Origin: Tamarix chinensis
Taxonomy: Eukaryota > Streptophyta > Magnoliopsida > Caryophyllales > Tamaricaceae
Length of the DNA stretch: 64,000 nt
Direction: 5' to 3'
Assembly: GCA_030549775.1 (NCBI GenBank)
Contig: CM060175.1
Coordinates: forward strand, 109,856,688-109,920,687
Shown: positions 1-10,014 of the stretch, one piece after another
Layout of the letters: the number at the start of each line of letters is the position of its first letter
Numbering within the stretch: position 1 is the stretch's first letter
Notes under the pieces: generated by a model
The model's database searches: none
Seen by the model: only the letters and a program-made list of their open reading frames with translations
What the model was told of the DNA's origin: nothing
Made by a program: the position numbers and the translations under genes

Positions 1-330
1 TTTAGAAGACTCTTCTAGATCCCTTCATGATCCTTCTAGCCTTTGGGATTCTAGAGAGTTCCACACCATTCAAAGAGGTCTCCAGATATTTACATAAGGA
101 TTCATAACTTTCTACACAATTCTACTAGAGTCAACACAACTCTAGAATATTCTAGAACCTTCTAAGCAAAAATTGAAAAAAATAAGCGGTCCGTGACAAT
201 ATGTTCTGTATCAGCTTGACCACCATGAGCATGATTACAGTTCCTAATAATCTACAAAACCCAGATAGCTACTATATAAGCTCTTATCATCACAAGAAAT
301 GAGAGCGGATATCATAAATAGGGGCTCATA
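1..330. repeat. TTCTAGA-rich repeat stretch, possible LTR remnant
   Basis: The first 170 bases contain many TTCTAGA/TCTAGA words at short spacing, a composition I associate with LTRs of some plant Ty1/copia elements. No coding sequence is visible and the left part is cut by the window start, so neither boundary nor family can be set. The rest up to 330 is unremarkable AT-rich DNA. Confidence 0.35.
145..162. promoter_or_regulatory. Perfect four-unit heat-shock-element pattern
   Basis: GAA (145-147), TTC (150-152), GAA (155-157) and TTC (160-162) alternate with exact 2-bp spacing, which is the consensus bound by heat-shock factors. It may simply be a by-product of the TTCTAGA repeats. No gene start is recognisable next to it. 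Confidence 0.4.
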
Positions 331-2700
331 ATATGATGATTACAGCACCAAAAGTTGACAGCATAGGCGTTAGAATAGTGAAAGGCCCAGGATCCCAAAT
401 AAGAATTCCTTCAATCAACTTTATGAATGTCTCCACTTTAGAAACAATGCCTGACATCCCAGGAATGGTGATATTCCCATCAATTATCTCCTTATTGAGA
501 AGAGCAGTAGCCATATGCTTTCTCTTAGTACTAATAACTGAATCATGAGGAGGTGAGGGCTAGAGCATCAACTGATCTATCAATGTCAAGTCCCAAAGCA
601 CTCTTGTCTCTAAAACATTTCAATTGTTGAGCTATCCAGTAACATCCACTCATCAATCTCACATAGGCTTCAGTAGTTAGACTACTGGGAAAATAACAAT
701 TTGATAATGCATTCAACTGTTTTGCATATGGGAAAACATCACCATTTCTTTGGGGCCTTGATTCACTTGCCACATACATAGCATCTTCACAAACAGACGG
801 GGTTTAATATTGTGCACGAACACACACTTTCATGTTCACATGATTAATAACCCTGTGCTTGAACCTGTAGCTCTCATATTGATATTGTAAGTATATTCCC
901 ATGAGCCACATAATAGGATTTTTCCAACTTACATTAGCATGAGATAGAGCAGCAGCAACAATAATCAAACCAGAGGGGATCACCTTGAACCAATAAGGAA
1001 ACACCATTTGTCTCAAATTGGATACCATCAGGAGGTTCATGTTGCCTTGGGAAAATTCCCATGAAAATATGCAAGGTGGAACTAGGAGATGTAGAAACCC
1101 ACGCCCACCAAATCGTATTCAATTCAAGTATTTCATTACACACCTGATATGCACAACCCATAGACATTCTCTTTTCATCACAAATTAACAACCCAATCCC
1201 TACATACCAAATCAAACATTCCAAGCCATCCTCAAATGTAGAATTACAGAATTTCTCTCTATCTAAAATCCAAAATCTAGGGATCCGATGAGAGACAGTG
1301 TTGTCAATTCCAACTTCCTTTCCAGCTTTAATAAACCATAAACAAGCTTCTATTTTCATCGACAACATCATATCTATCAACAAATCATCAATATGCCACA
1401 TTTGGTACATATCAAACATTTGAAGCCTATTGCCATTTCCCAATTAACATGTGCATAGTAAGGAAAATATTTGACACAAGAAACAGGACAGTCCATCCAC
1501 CCATAATTTCTCCCAGCATTTTATAAACCACATTCTGTGCATGGTTCTTAAACACCTAAGTATGTCTCAAGAACACAAGTGCACAATCCGAACACAACAT
1601 TCCTCCACAGAGCCTTGTACATATTCTGATATATTTTCAATTTAGCTTCACAAGGAGCAAGGATAGAATGAATCAGCCATACGTACCTCAACAACACATT
1701 GGCTGTTGTTTTTGATTGTGCATTTGCATAACACACATTTTCTTTCATAACCAAGGAATGTTGACATTTGAATGTTGTGACTTGCACATGAGGTAGTTTC
1801 CCTTCGCTGAACAAAAATTGGTATCCATATCAAGCAATTCACACCTAGATGCAATTCCTCTCCTACTTTGATACACTTCATCTGTTTTCATGGTCAATTC
1901 ATCATCAATTAGCCATTTCCCATCCCTCATCATGATGACGACTTGTAAACCTAAAAAGTGAATTCCGCCAAAATCCAAGTACTTGTCTAGAGGTTTAATC
2001 ACACATGGATATTTTGGATCTGCATCGCCTATTAATATTTGAATTGAAGGTCCTGGATGGAAGGTAAATTTCAAGAATTTTAGTATAATCCATGGATTTG
2101 AAATAGGATTTGGATCGAGTGGAGCTCCAGGTTTGTGAAGGTCAAGCACTTCATCTAGTTTAGCAGCAAATTTAGAATCCACGCCAACCTCAGTTATCCT
2201 CTTCATTTCTGATTTTCCTAGATCTGGTGGTTCATACATCAACATATCGATGCGAACGTCTAAATTTACAGGTTCGGGATTATCCATTTTCATAGATTTT
2301 GAGTAGTTTGATTTCGGATTTTCACCACACTTGTAGTGATTCTCTTCATCGAAGACTTCTACTAAGCATCCTTGAGGTTTGTTTGGTGGGTTAAGGTACG
2401 TAACTCAAGGTTTTTGAATTTTGTGGGCGATGAGAAGAAAATTTTCCGTGGGTTCCGGTAGTGGAGAAGACAACGGAAGGAATAAGGGTAAAAGTTTGGT
2501 GTGCTTTTGTAGTAGAGGTTGTGGATTTGGGCTTCCAGCCTGCGATGGCAATCGGCAATATGTAGGCTTTTGAGGTGACGATGGCAAAGGTGGAGTGGTT
2601 TAAGTTTTTCTAGATCTAGAGTGCCAATTTGTAAAGGTAGCTCATCTGGTGGAGGCGCCAATGGTGAAGTGTGAAAGACTTGTGCTGCATCACTGGGCTC
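326..2700 (-). pseudogene. Decayed coding region of unknown family
   Basis: On the minus strand, successive open segments in shifting frames look protein-like rather than random. From N to C they are about 2661-2362 (Pro/Leu-rich), 2350-1745 (the longest, containing MLMYEPPDLGKSEMKRI), 1814-1548, 1443-934 (Trp/Met/Cys-rich), 1040-804 and 779-543. The frame stays open upstream of the ATG at 2293 to about 2360, so that ATG is not a firm start. Order and strand are consistent over 2.3 kb, as expected for one gene or element protein broken by stops and frameshifts, or for a multi-exon gene. I do not recognise the family and assign no function. Confidence 0.35.
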
Positions 2701-5245
2701 AATAAGAAGGCATTAAGTTTGAGCTTCGTCCTCAATAAGAAGATAGACCGGAAAGGTTATGCATCTTTGAGCAACCTCATATTCTATGTGTTATTGAAGA
2801 CGCATATCATTTTAGCTGGTGGCAGATATTCGCTTAATAGGTAGCAATAGGAAGTTGGATATTCCAATTGAGCAGCCATGGAAGATTGCTTCATTTTCAA
2901 CGTGAGCACCAATTGATGAGGGTTGGATTCCTAGTGGCTGATAGTAATCTCTTTTGAGCAAAGATAGAGCTCCAAGAATAGAAATGGGGTGAAGAAGGAT
3001 CCTAGAATTCAAGAGGAAGGAAACTTTTCTGATAATTGCTTGCCTTCATTCACCATCTAGTACAATATATATACATATATATATTAAATTTTACATTAGG
3101 TACTAGCCAAATCGTAATTAACCAGTATTAAAAATAACAAAAAGGAAGATGACAAAATCAGGATACAAAGTAAATAACCGTAAATAACAAGGAGGTGTAA
3201 CACCTTGTTGGTGGGCTGTTATAACTCATCTTGGGCTTAATAGGTTGGGTCATATCACACACCCCATACAAAAGAAAAGAAAAGAAAAGAAAAAAAGAAT
3301 GGACTGTGAGAAGACTCTTTGCATAAATATATACTAAAGGAGTTGCCAAAGCACCTCAGTTAATAATACAATAATCAAATTCCTCCCGGCTTATAAACTC
3401 TACTAAGTAAATAGAGAGCATTTTCTTCTCGAACCTTTTTTTTTCATTCTATTAGTTTCTATCCTCGTTTACTATCTTTATTTATTAGTAGTAGTATTTT
3501 ATTTTTAGAGGACATGTAATGTTACTATAATTTTTTTGGTAAATATTTCTAAAGTATCTTCACTAAATCATTATTTCTAACAAACTTCATTTATACTGTT
3601 TTCTTTCTTCCATCAGTTTACTGAAAATAAGCCACCAGTAGCACTTGTTTGAAGCTCTGTTTTATAATATAAGACATTAGATTTTTATATGCCTATTAAG
3701 AAACATTAAATTCTAGTTAAAAAGTTATCTACTTTTACTAATATACTTTATATTAAATTTAATAACCTTCCTTATTTAATTGGAAAGAAAACCGTACAAG
3801 GTTAGAATTGGAAACAAAGCATATAATTGTTGATACTTTTCATAAACTGACTTATATCATAAAACAGAATCAGAGACATAATATGCCTTATATTGTGAAA
3901 TAGGGGAAGTATAAGAGAATGAAGAGAAACACATTCTAGATACAATTCTCATTGTTGTTTCTAAGTAAAATTATAGTACAAAAAATAAGATTGTCATGCA
4001 TATATATACATATATAAGTGGATCAAACGATGCCTATCTAATAAGCTTATTACATGCTTAAATCCAGGTTTAGCAAATAACCTAGATAATTTAGACACAT
4101 CACCATCCTTTAATTAAAGCAACCATGTAAATCACAAAAATTTATGAAAGTTTGAGCATAACCAACAGCCCAACTCTTATAAGAACATGCTGCTTTGCAA
4201 TGCCACGATTTGGTATCTCCGGTGCATTTTGACGACCGCCGGTGCAGAAGAAGTTGCAGTTTCAGAATTATCTCAACTAAAGCCTTTACAAAGTAGGCTC
4301 CAGAAGTATGCAAATGTTCTATAGTAATAACTACACGACCTATGAGCTGCAGAGAAAGATGGACACACAAATTGAATAAACGACATACAAAAAAGATCCT
4401 AAATAATGAGGTCAAAGCAGACAATAAAACCGCTGTCGCACTCATAGCATTTTAGCATTGGGTGTCACGAAAGATATTTGGTTTTTATTATTTTTCACAA
4501 CAAATATTGGTAACTATCGATATATATTGGCCAAGCCATATCGCATTGGCCTATATAGCGGCGATCAATATGCGATTTCTTAAAACCATCGCGTTTTGAC
4601 TATGTGGCATATCGGCCAACCTAATAATTGTAAAGTATTGTCCGATATGCAATACTAGGAGCAACATTTTATTGTATGGGTCAGAGAACCAAAAAGGAAA
4701 AAAACTAGCAAGGAGGAAAGGAGTACAGGTTCATTAGCAGGATGATTGAAATGACTGTAACTTCACTTTTGACTTATCAATTATCACACAACAGTCACTT
4801 CTTTTTTCTTTTCTTTTTTTCTCTTCATCAAATCCTCAACTGTACCAACCCCGATGTCAATATCACCAAAACCTTAAGGTCCTCCACTGTCATTTCTATG
4901 AAAACTCACCAACCAAATTTAGCACCTATTAGAACCAAAAGTTAGAGGATCGCCACCACCACATGACAACCCTGCTGCCACCGTATCTTCCAAAGGGTGA
5001 AATGAAGATCTCACAGACAAAAGATGGAGAATTCCTTTACCAAAAAACATAATTTGTAAGTATGAAAACTAAGCATTTCACCCAAATGTTTAAGAATCAA
5101 AGGCCACTTCTATATCAATTTCTCGTCAAAATACAATTGATCCTAATTAAACTCCAACTGAGAAATTTAATGCCAGTTAGACCAGCCAACTATGGTATAT
5201 CGTTCAGTTCAGCACTTCAGCTAGCTTTTTCCACAAGGGGCTTTA
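2701..5245. other. Non-coding AT-rich stretch
   Basis: No gene is supportable here. A TA-rich microsatellite lies near 3063-3087 and an (AAAAG)n tract at 3274-3298. A 111-codon minus-strand frame at 4110-4445 follows a splice-acceptor-like pyrimidine-CAG, but its product resembles nothing I know. Around 4500-4640 there is a cluster of TATCG/CGATA words. Confidence 0.5.
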
Positions 5246-5253
5246 CTACCAGC

Positions 5254-5495
5254 TAGGGCTGTAAATGAGCTGAGCCAGTTCGAGCTCGGCTTGGATTCGG
5301 CTCGTTAAAAGCTCGTTCGAGCTCGTTCGTTTAATTAAATGAGCTTAAATTAAGGCTCGTATTCGGCTCGTTTATTAAACGAGCCGAGCTTGAGCATAGG
5401 TATGTTCGGCTCGGCTCGGCTCGTTTAGTAATCGTTTAAGGTTCGAGTAGTAATCGTTTAAGGTTCGGCTCGAAATCGGCTCGTTAAAAGCTTGT
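5254..5495 (+). repeat. hAT left terminal inverted repeat and subterminal array
   Basis: After the 17-bp terminal inverted repeat there are many copies of GAGCTCG, GGCTCG and AACGAGC in both orientations, ending near 5495. The mirror-image array lies at the right end. Confidence 0.8.
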
Positions 5496-5519
5496 TTATG
5501 AGTTTGTTAAAGTTGTAAA

Positions 5520-5558
5520 CCAAAACACAGCGTTTTACATTAAAACGCTGCGTTTTGG
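5520..5558. repeat. 17-bp hairpin inside the hAT element
   Basis: The arms at 5520-5536 and 5542-5558 are reverse complements with a single mismatch, separated by a 5-base loop. The hairpin sits at the inner edge of the left subterminal array, just before the GC-rich block. Confidence 0.75.
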
Positions 5559-6180
5559 TACAACGCAAAAACTCCCGCCCGTTACCATCCCCTGTCGGTT
5601 GTCGCCTGTTGGCCATACGCAGTGCTGGCGTGCTGCGTCGTCGTTTTTGTTTCTTGTTTCGGCTACGGGCTACCCTACTCAGCTCTACTCCCCCGAATGA
5701 CCCAAAGCCAAAGGCAAAGTCCCAAACACGCCCCACGCCCCCACCCGTCTTTTACTCTTCTCTCTTCTTGACTCTCGAGTCTCGACAGTTGAACGGTCGA
5801 ACACTCGAACCCTTACCTCAGCCTACCTCTCTGCTCGAGCATCCTTCGCAGTTCGCAAACTCACCAGCCCTCTTCGGCTGCCTCCACCGATCGTCGCTCG
5901 ATATCCAGCTCAATTTCTTGCCATCGCAGCTCGTTTGGTGGAAACCGTCGCAGATCGTTTAATAAACCATCGCAGAGTTGTGGTCTTCGTCAATTTTTCC
6001 CCCAGGTATGTGTTCTTCCTTCTTCTTTCATCGAATCTTGTTACAATTTTAGATGTTTTAGATGATTAATTTTATTTTGCAGGGTTCTAGGTCTTCTCGT
6101 CCAAGTGTGTTCGATTTGAAGTCACACAAACGCAAGTGACCTTGCAGATTCTGTGTACATTAAAATTTGCAGTGAGGTAA
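5555..6180 (+). other. GC-rich, leader-like block in the hAT element
   Basis: The composition changes sharply to GC- and C/T-rich at 5555-6005. A donor-like CAG/GTATGT follows near 6005, then an AT-rich stretch ending in TTTTGCAG near 6083, a short exon-like segment and another GTAAAA. This looks like a spliced 5' leader. The 135-codon frame at 5555-5962 has no recognisable domain. It could be the old transposase-gene leader or captured host sequence. Confidence 0.4.
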
Positions 6181-7640
6181 AATTTCTAGTCAATTTTTAT
6201 TGTATTTTGGTTGTTTATGCTTGATTTTGTGATTAAAAAAATTTTGTGGCTTGCATGAATAATTGCATATAATGATATAAATGATTCAATTCCAACGTAT
6301 GCACTTAAATTAGATGAGAGAATCCCAAATTTTCGTTAAAAAATTGATAGGTTAGGGTTTGTGAAAGCTTACCATAAATTCGAACCTATAATGATGAAGG
6401 ATGTTTGTTTTCTATCAAATAATGGTTAGGATTCACTAATTTGATCTTAAAGAGCCCCATAAATTCGAACCTCTAATCTTTGTCTGCTAATTCATCATCT
6501 GCATTGATTTTTATATTTGGTTTTTATTTATTTAAATATGTTGTAAAGAGGGAAGAAGATTGATTTGCATGAGAAGAAAGGAGAGAGCATGAGAGGAGTC
6601 AAATGGTGTTTTGAAAACTAGGGGCTTGGGTTTGGCTGAACATGTGAGGGCATATTTACATGCTGGACAAACAAGTTAACTTGTTTAGTTTATCACTCCA
6701 TTGTTGGTAGAACTAATCAACTAGTTTGGAAGTTTCCAATGCCTATTACTATCACCAATCAGCTAGTTTTATCATTTCAGTTAAATGGCCTTTTTTTAGG
6801 AGTGTTGAAATTGAAAGTTTATATAGTAATGGTTAGTATCTAAAATATATAATCAACATTTAATGCCATAATTTGGTTGGTAATGTTCTAACTTCTAATA
6901 TAAGGTACTTGCCTCTATGATGACTATAATTTTAATAATTTGTTTTTGCAGATTGTGGATCGTGTCTTTTTTTGTTGGCCACCGAAGTCTCGTTATGATT
7001 TATTTTGGTATCATGGTATGTTTTCTAAAACTAGCTCATTCATGTTGTTAAGTGTGCTTTGATGTCGTTAAAAATATTCTATGTTATAATGTTGTAAATA
7101 TTATCACTTATCAGGTTTACATTTAACCATGGTATCATGTTCTGTTTTGAAAGGAACCTAATGTAATTGTTATTTGATGTTTTAATAAGAGGGTGAGCTA
7201 TCTAATATCACTTCACTTGTTATCTCCTGCAAATCGTGCCTATTGGAAATACGGACCTGTTGGAAAAATATTCTAGGGTTCTCTCTGTTGGCATAAGTTG
7301 GAGAGTCTAGAGAAGAGTTGTTAGAAATATGAACTATCTAATTAGACTTAACCTGTTTGTTAGGAATACTCAAGTCTCGAAGGAAAACATAAAAAAGATT
7401 ATTGTGTTATTAGTTTATATTTGTAATTGCTAATTGGTTGGGACATTAGTGCAGAAAAAGAGAAAGATTCTCATATCTAGGTGTTCTACTGTTCTTGAAT
7501 TAAATAAGATGGCTTATTTCTAGTTTTGGTTTGCACATAGGTTCAGTCTTTTAGCACTGAAATACCAGTTACAAAACTTACCGAAGGACAACATGAACGA
7601 TGAAGACATAAGGACAGAAACAACAAAGAAAAATATCAAT
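6181..7640. other. AT-rich interior of the hAT element
   Basis: No protein homology is visible. A splice-like segment near 6952-7015 is bounded by TTTTTGCAG and GGTATG. Words of the CACTAGTT/CAACTAGTT type near 6680-6770 recall repeats found elsewhere in the window. Confidence 0.4.
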
Positions 7641-7644
7641 ATTT

Positions 7645-8040
7645 CACATGAACATAGCTGAAAGTTCAAAAAGTTGACCGCAGAAAAAGATGACCTAATG
7701 AGGTCCTGGTTAAAAAGTGGTAGAAACCAAACCTTACATATCATTGCCAATGTCAAATTAAAAAAGAAAAAGTAGTTGATATTCTTCCAAAAATTCCAAT
7801 TCACCAACATCAAACATGGAATGCCAAAGCATAAGCTGATCATGTGGCTTGCTTGTCAAAGAGGGTTGCTATAAAGAGATAAGCTACCAGAGTGGGGAAT
7901 GACAGCAGATGATAGATGTGAAGTGTGTGGACAGACCTCTGAAACTGTGTCCCATGTTGGATATTGATTTTAAATTGGCTTCTGGACAATCAACAATTTC
8001 AGACCTGGCAGCACATGAACATAGCTGAAAGTTCAAAAAG
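7645..8040. repeat. 29-bp exact direct repeats flanking the LINE fragment
   Basis: The 29 bases at 7645-7673 recur identically at 8012-8040. The zf-RVT fragment lies between them. They may mark an insertion or a local duplication; no poly-A tail is seen at either inner edge. Confidence 0.7.
7824..7964 (+). pseudogene. LINE reverse-transcriptase zinc-finger (zf-RVT) fragment
   Basis: The plus-strand frame beginning at 7824 reads PKHKLIMWLACQRGLL, a stop, then RDKLPEWGMTADDRCEVCGQ and an ETVSH motif. This matches the zf-RVT region at the C-terminus of plant non-LTR retrotransposon ORF2: PKHK..MWLA, the RL(L)T.DRL..WG linker, and the C..C...E...H metal-binding pattern. Only about 47 codons survive, with one stop and no adjoining polymerase domain. 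It lies inside the hAT element between two identical 29-bp direct repeats. Confidence 0.75.
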
Positions 8041-9412
8041 CTTTCAGTGGACTAAGTACTAGCACTAAGTGATGCATGAGGAATGCAAACTGGGTCAAGT
8101 AAGTGTGGAAGTTGATTTGGGTAGAAACCCAAAGAAGCATGTTATCTCCACAAAAGCAGATAAAGTTTTAGGCAAATACTTGCAGAATTAGTTGATCCCA
8201 GGATAACCAACATGGGACTCTTTTCAGCAATGTAAACAATCCAAAATGAATCTAGGTACTTCTCAATGTCCCAAAGAAAAACATATTTCATTTTGCCATG
8301 ATGATAACCACTTCATATAAGAAAACATAGAACTTAGAAGATAATCTATGCCTACTTTGAAGGCCCAAAGGCAAAATTTTGTTGAGAAAAAAGACAATCA
8401 TGTAATCTGCTTAATTTCTTCTTAAAATCACTTAGGTTACTTTCCTGACACCAGTCATAAAGAAGCATCAACCGAGAATAGCTATAAATATGCTGGTAAC
8501 ATTTAGCATAGGCATAGGCAGATTGGGAATGCTGTTCCACCTCCTCTAGCGTTCGCCTTGGGAGCTAAACTCAAAGAATCAGTTGAGAAAAAGATTTAGG
8601 AGAGCTATTTGGTTTTGTGGTTGGAACATATAGAAGATGCTTTTTTAGCATTCTAACAGCCCCTGTAGATGTAAAGCTTGTGCTTAATTTGGGGCTCGGA
8701 ATCATATTGAATATGGCAACAAAATCCCTTACAAGACTTGAAATTATCAAATTAGTTGTTATATTCTATCATAACAAAGGTCATATCTCTCTTATGGATC
8801 GTAGACAAATTTTATTGTGACTTTTCTATATTTTATTGCCTATGTAACTCATTAATCTATAAATTTTGGGTCGTATCAAATAAGGGCCAAATTAATTCAA
8901 TTTAGAATTTATATTCACAGTGATTGTTATCAATTTAATATGAATAATAATTAAATTTTGTGATTTATTATTATTGTTATGTTTATCATAGTAATTTTTA
9001 TCATATCATAATATAGAATTTTTTAGAAGATTATGCTTCTAACTTCCAAGATTTGCTAATATTTTTATTATACTTTTAATTTCATGCAGGTTATTTTGCA
9101 GTTTTATAATGAAGTGATACATAATTTCACTCAATGACAATGGATGTGGATGATGGACCAATTTATTATGGAGCTTTGAAGCCATTTTGTTTATGTGTAT
9201 TGATGTATATACATGACTGCATCTCTAGTTGTATTTAATTTTTATGGATTTATTGTAATATTATACAGGTTTTTGGGGAGACAATTTGTACCCAAATTTG
9301 TATGTAATATGTGCATGAGGATTTTTTTTTGAAACAGGTTAATATTAGCTCAGGTTATAATTGAGATAAATTATGCCTGAATTAAGTCAAATATTGAATT
9401 ATTAAGGGGCTC
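8041..9412. other. Right interior of the hAT element
   Basis: AT-rich sequence with short frames only. A splice-acceptor-like ATGCAG occurs near 9089, followed by a 3'-UTR-like stretch. No transposase similarity is visible. Confidence 0.4.
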
Positions 9413-9711
9413 TATATCAGTTTTAAACGAGCCTTAATAAGGTGTAAACGAGCTTTTCACGAGCCCGAACGAGCTTTTAACGAACCCAAACGAGCTTGTA
9501 ACCGAGCCTCAAACGAGCCTCAAACGAGCATTAAAACGAGCCCCAAACGAGCACTAAACAAGCCCAAAAAGGCTCAATTAATATACACGAGTCGAGCCGA
9601 ATAGTTCGCGAACACCAAACGAGCCGAATCCGAACATATCTAATCGAACTCTAAACGAGCCGAATACGAGCTTAGGAGTGTTCGGCTCGATTCGGCTCAT
9701 TTACAGCCCTA
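9413..9711 (-). repeat. hAT right subterminal array and terminal inverted repeat
   Basis: About twenty spaced AACGAGC/CGAGCC words are followed by the terminal inverted repeat ending at 9711. The arrangement mirrors the left end. Confidence 0.8.
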
Positions 9712-10014
9712 CTACCAGCATACTTTCTATATTCTTCTTTTCCTATATGTTCCAATGGGTTAGGTTTAGAACAAGCTGAGTTTGATATAAGTTGGTAAAT
9801 ATCGCAAAAAATCACAAGCCTTATGCTCTCATTCCCTTCCATAGATTTTCATGAAAACCTATGATTCACTATCAGCTATTCCTCTTCAGAGACATTTGTT
9901 AAAAGTCAAACCTCCATTTGATTATCATTTTTTATACAAAAGACCGAGTTCATTAGTGGTAACATGAAACATCAATAAACAGAAATTTCACAGGACAGGA
10001 ACAGCAGTAACTAC

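Larger units (their letters stand above)
5246..9719. mobile_element. Non-autonomous hAT transposon with 8-bp target duplications
   Basis: The element runs from 5254 to 9711 (4458 bp). Its termini are inverted: TAGGGCTGTAAATGAGC at the left and the reverse complement at 9695-9711. Both sides are flanked by the identical octamer CTACCAGC (5246-5253 and 9712-9719), the target-duplication length of the hAT superfamily. Both ends carry a few hundred bases packed with AACGAGC/GAGCTCG words, typical of subterminal transposase-binding arrays. I see no BED finger or hAT dimerisation domain, so it is probably non-autonomous. It retains a GC-rich leader-like block with splice-like sites and captured LINE sequence. 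It lies about 300 bp past the last visible exon of the DRB-like gene. Confidence 0.9.

Noticed and set aside
4110..4445. Possible 3' exon of the DRB-like gene
   Set aside because: An acceptor-like site precedes part of it, but no frame resembles a dsRNA-binding motif or a DRB C-terminus.
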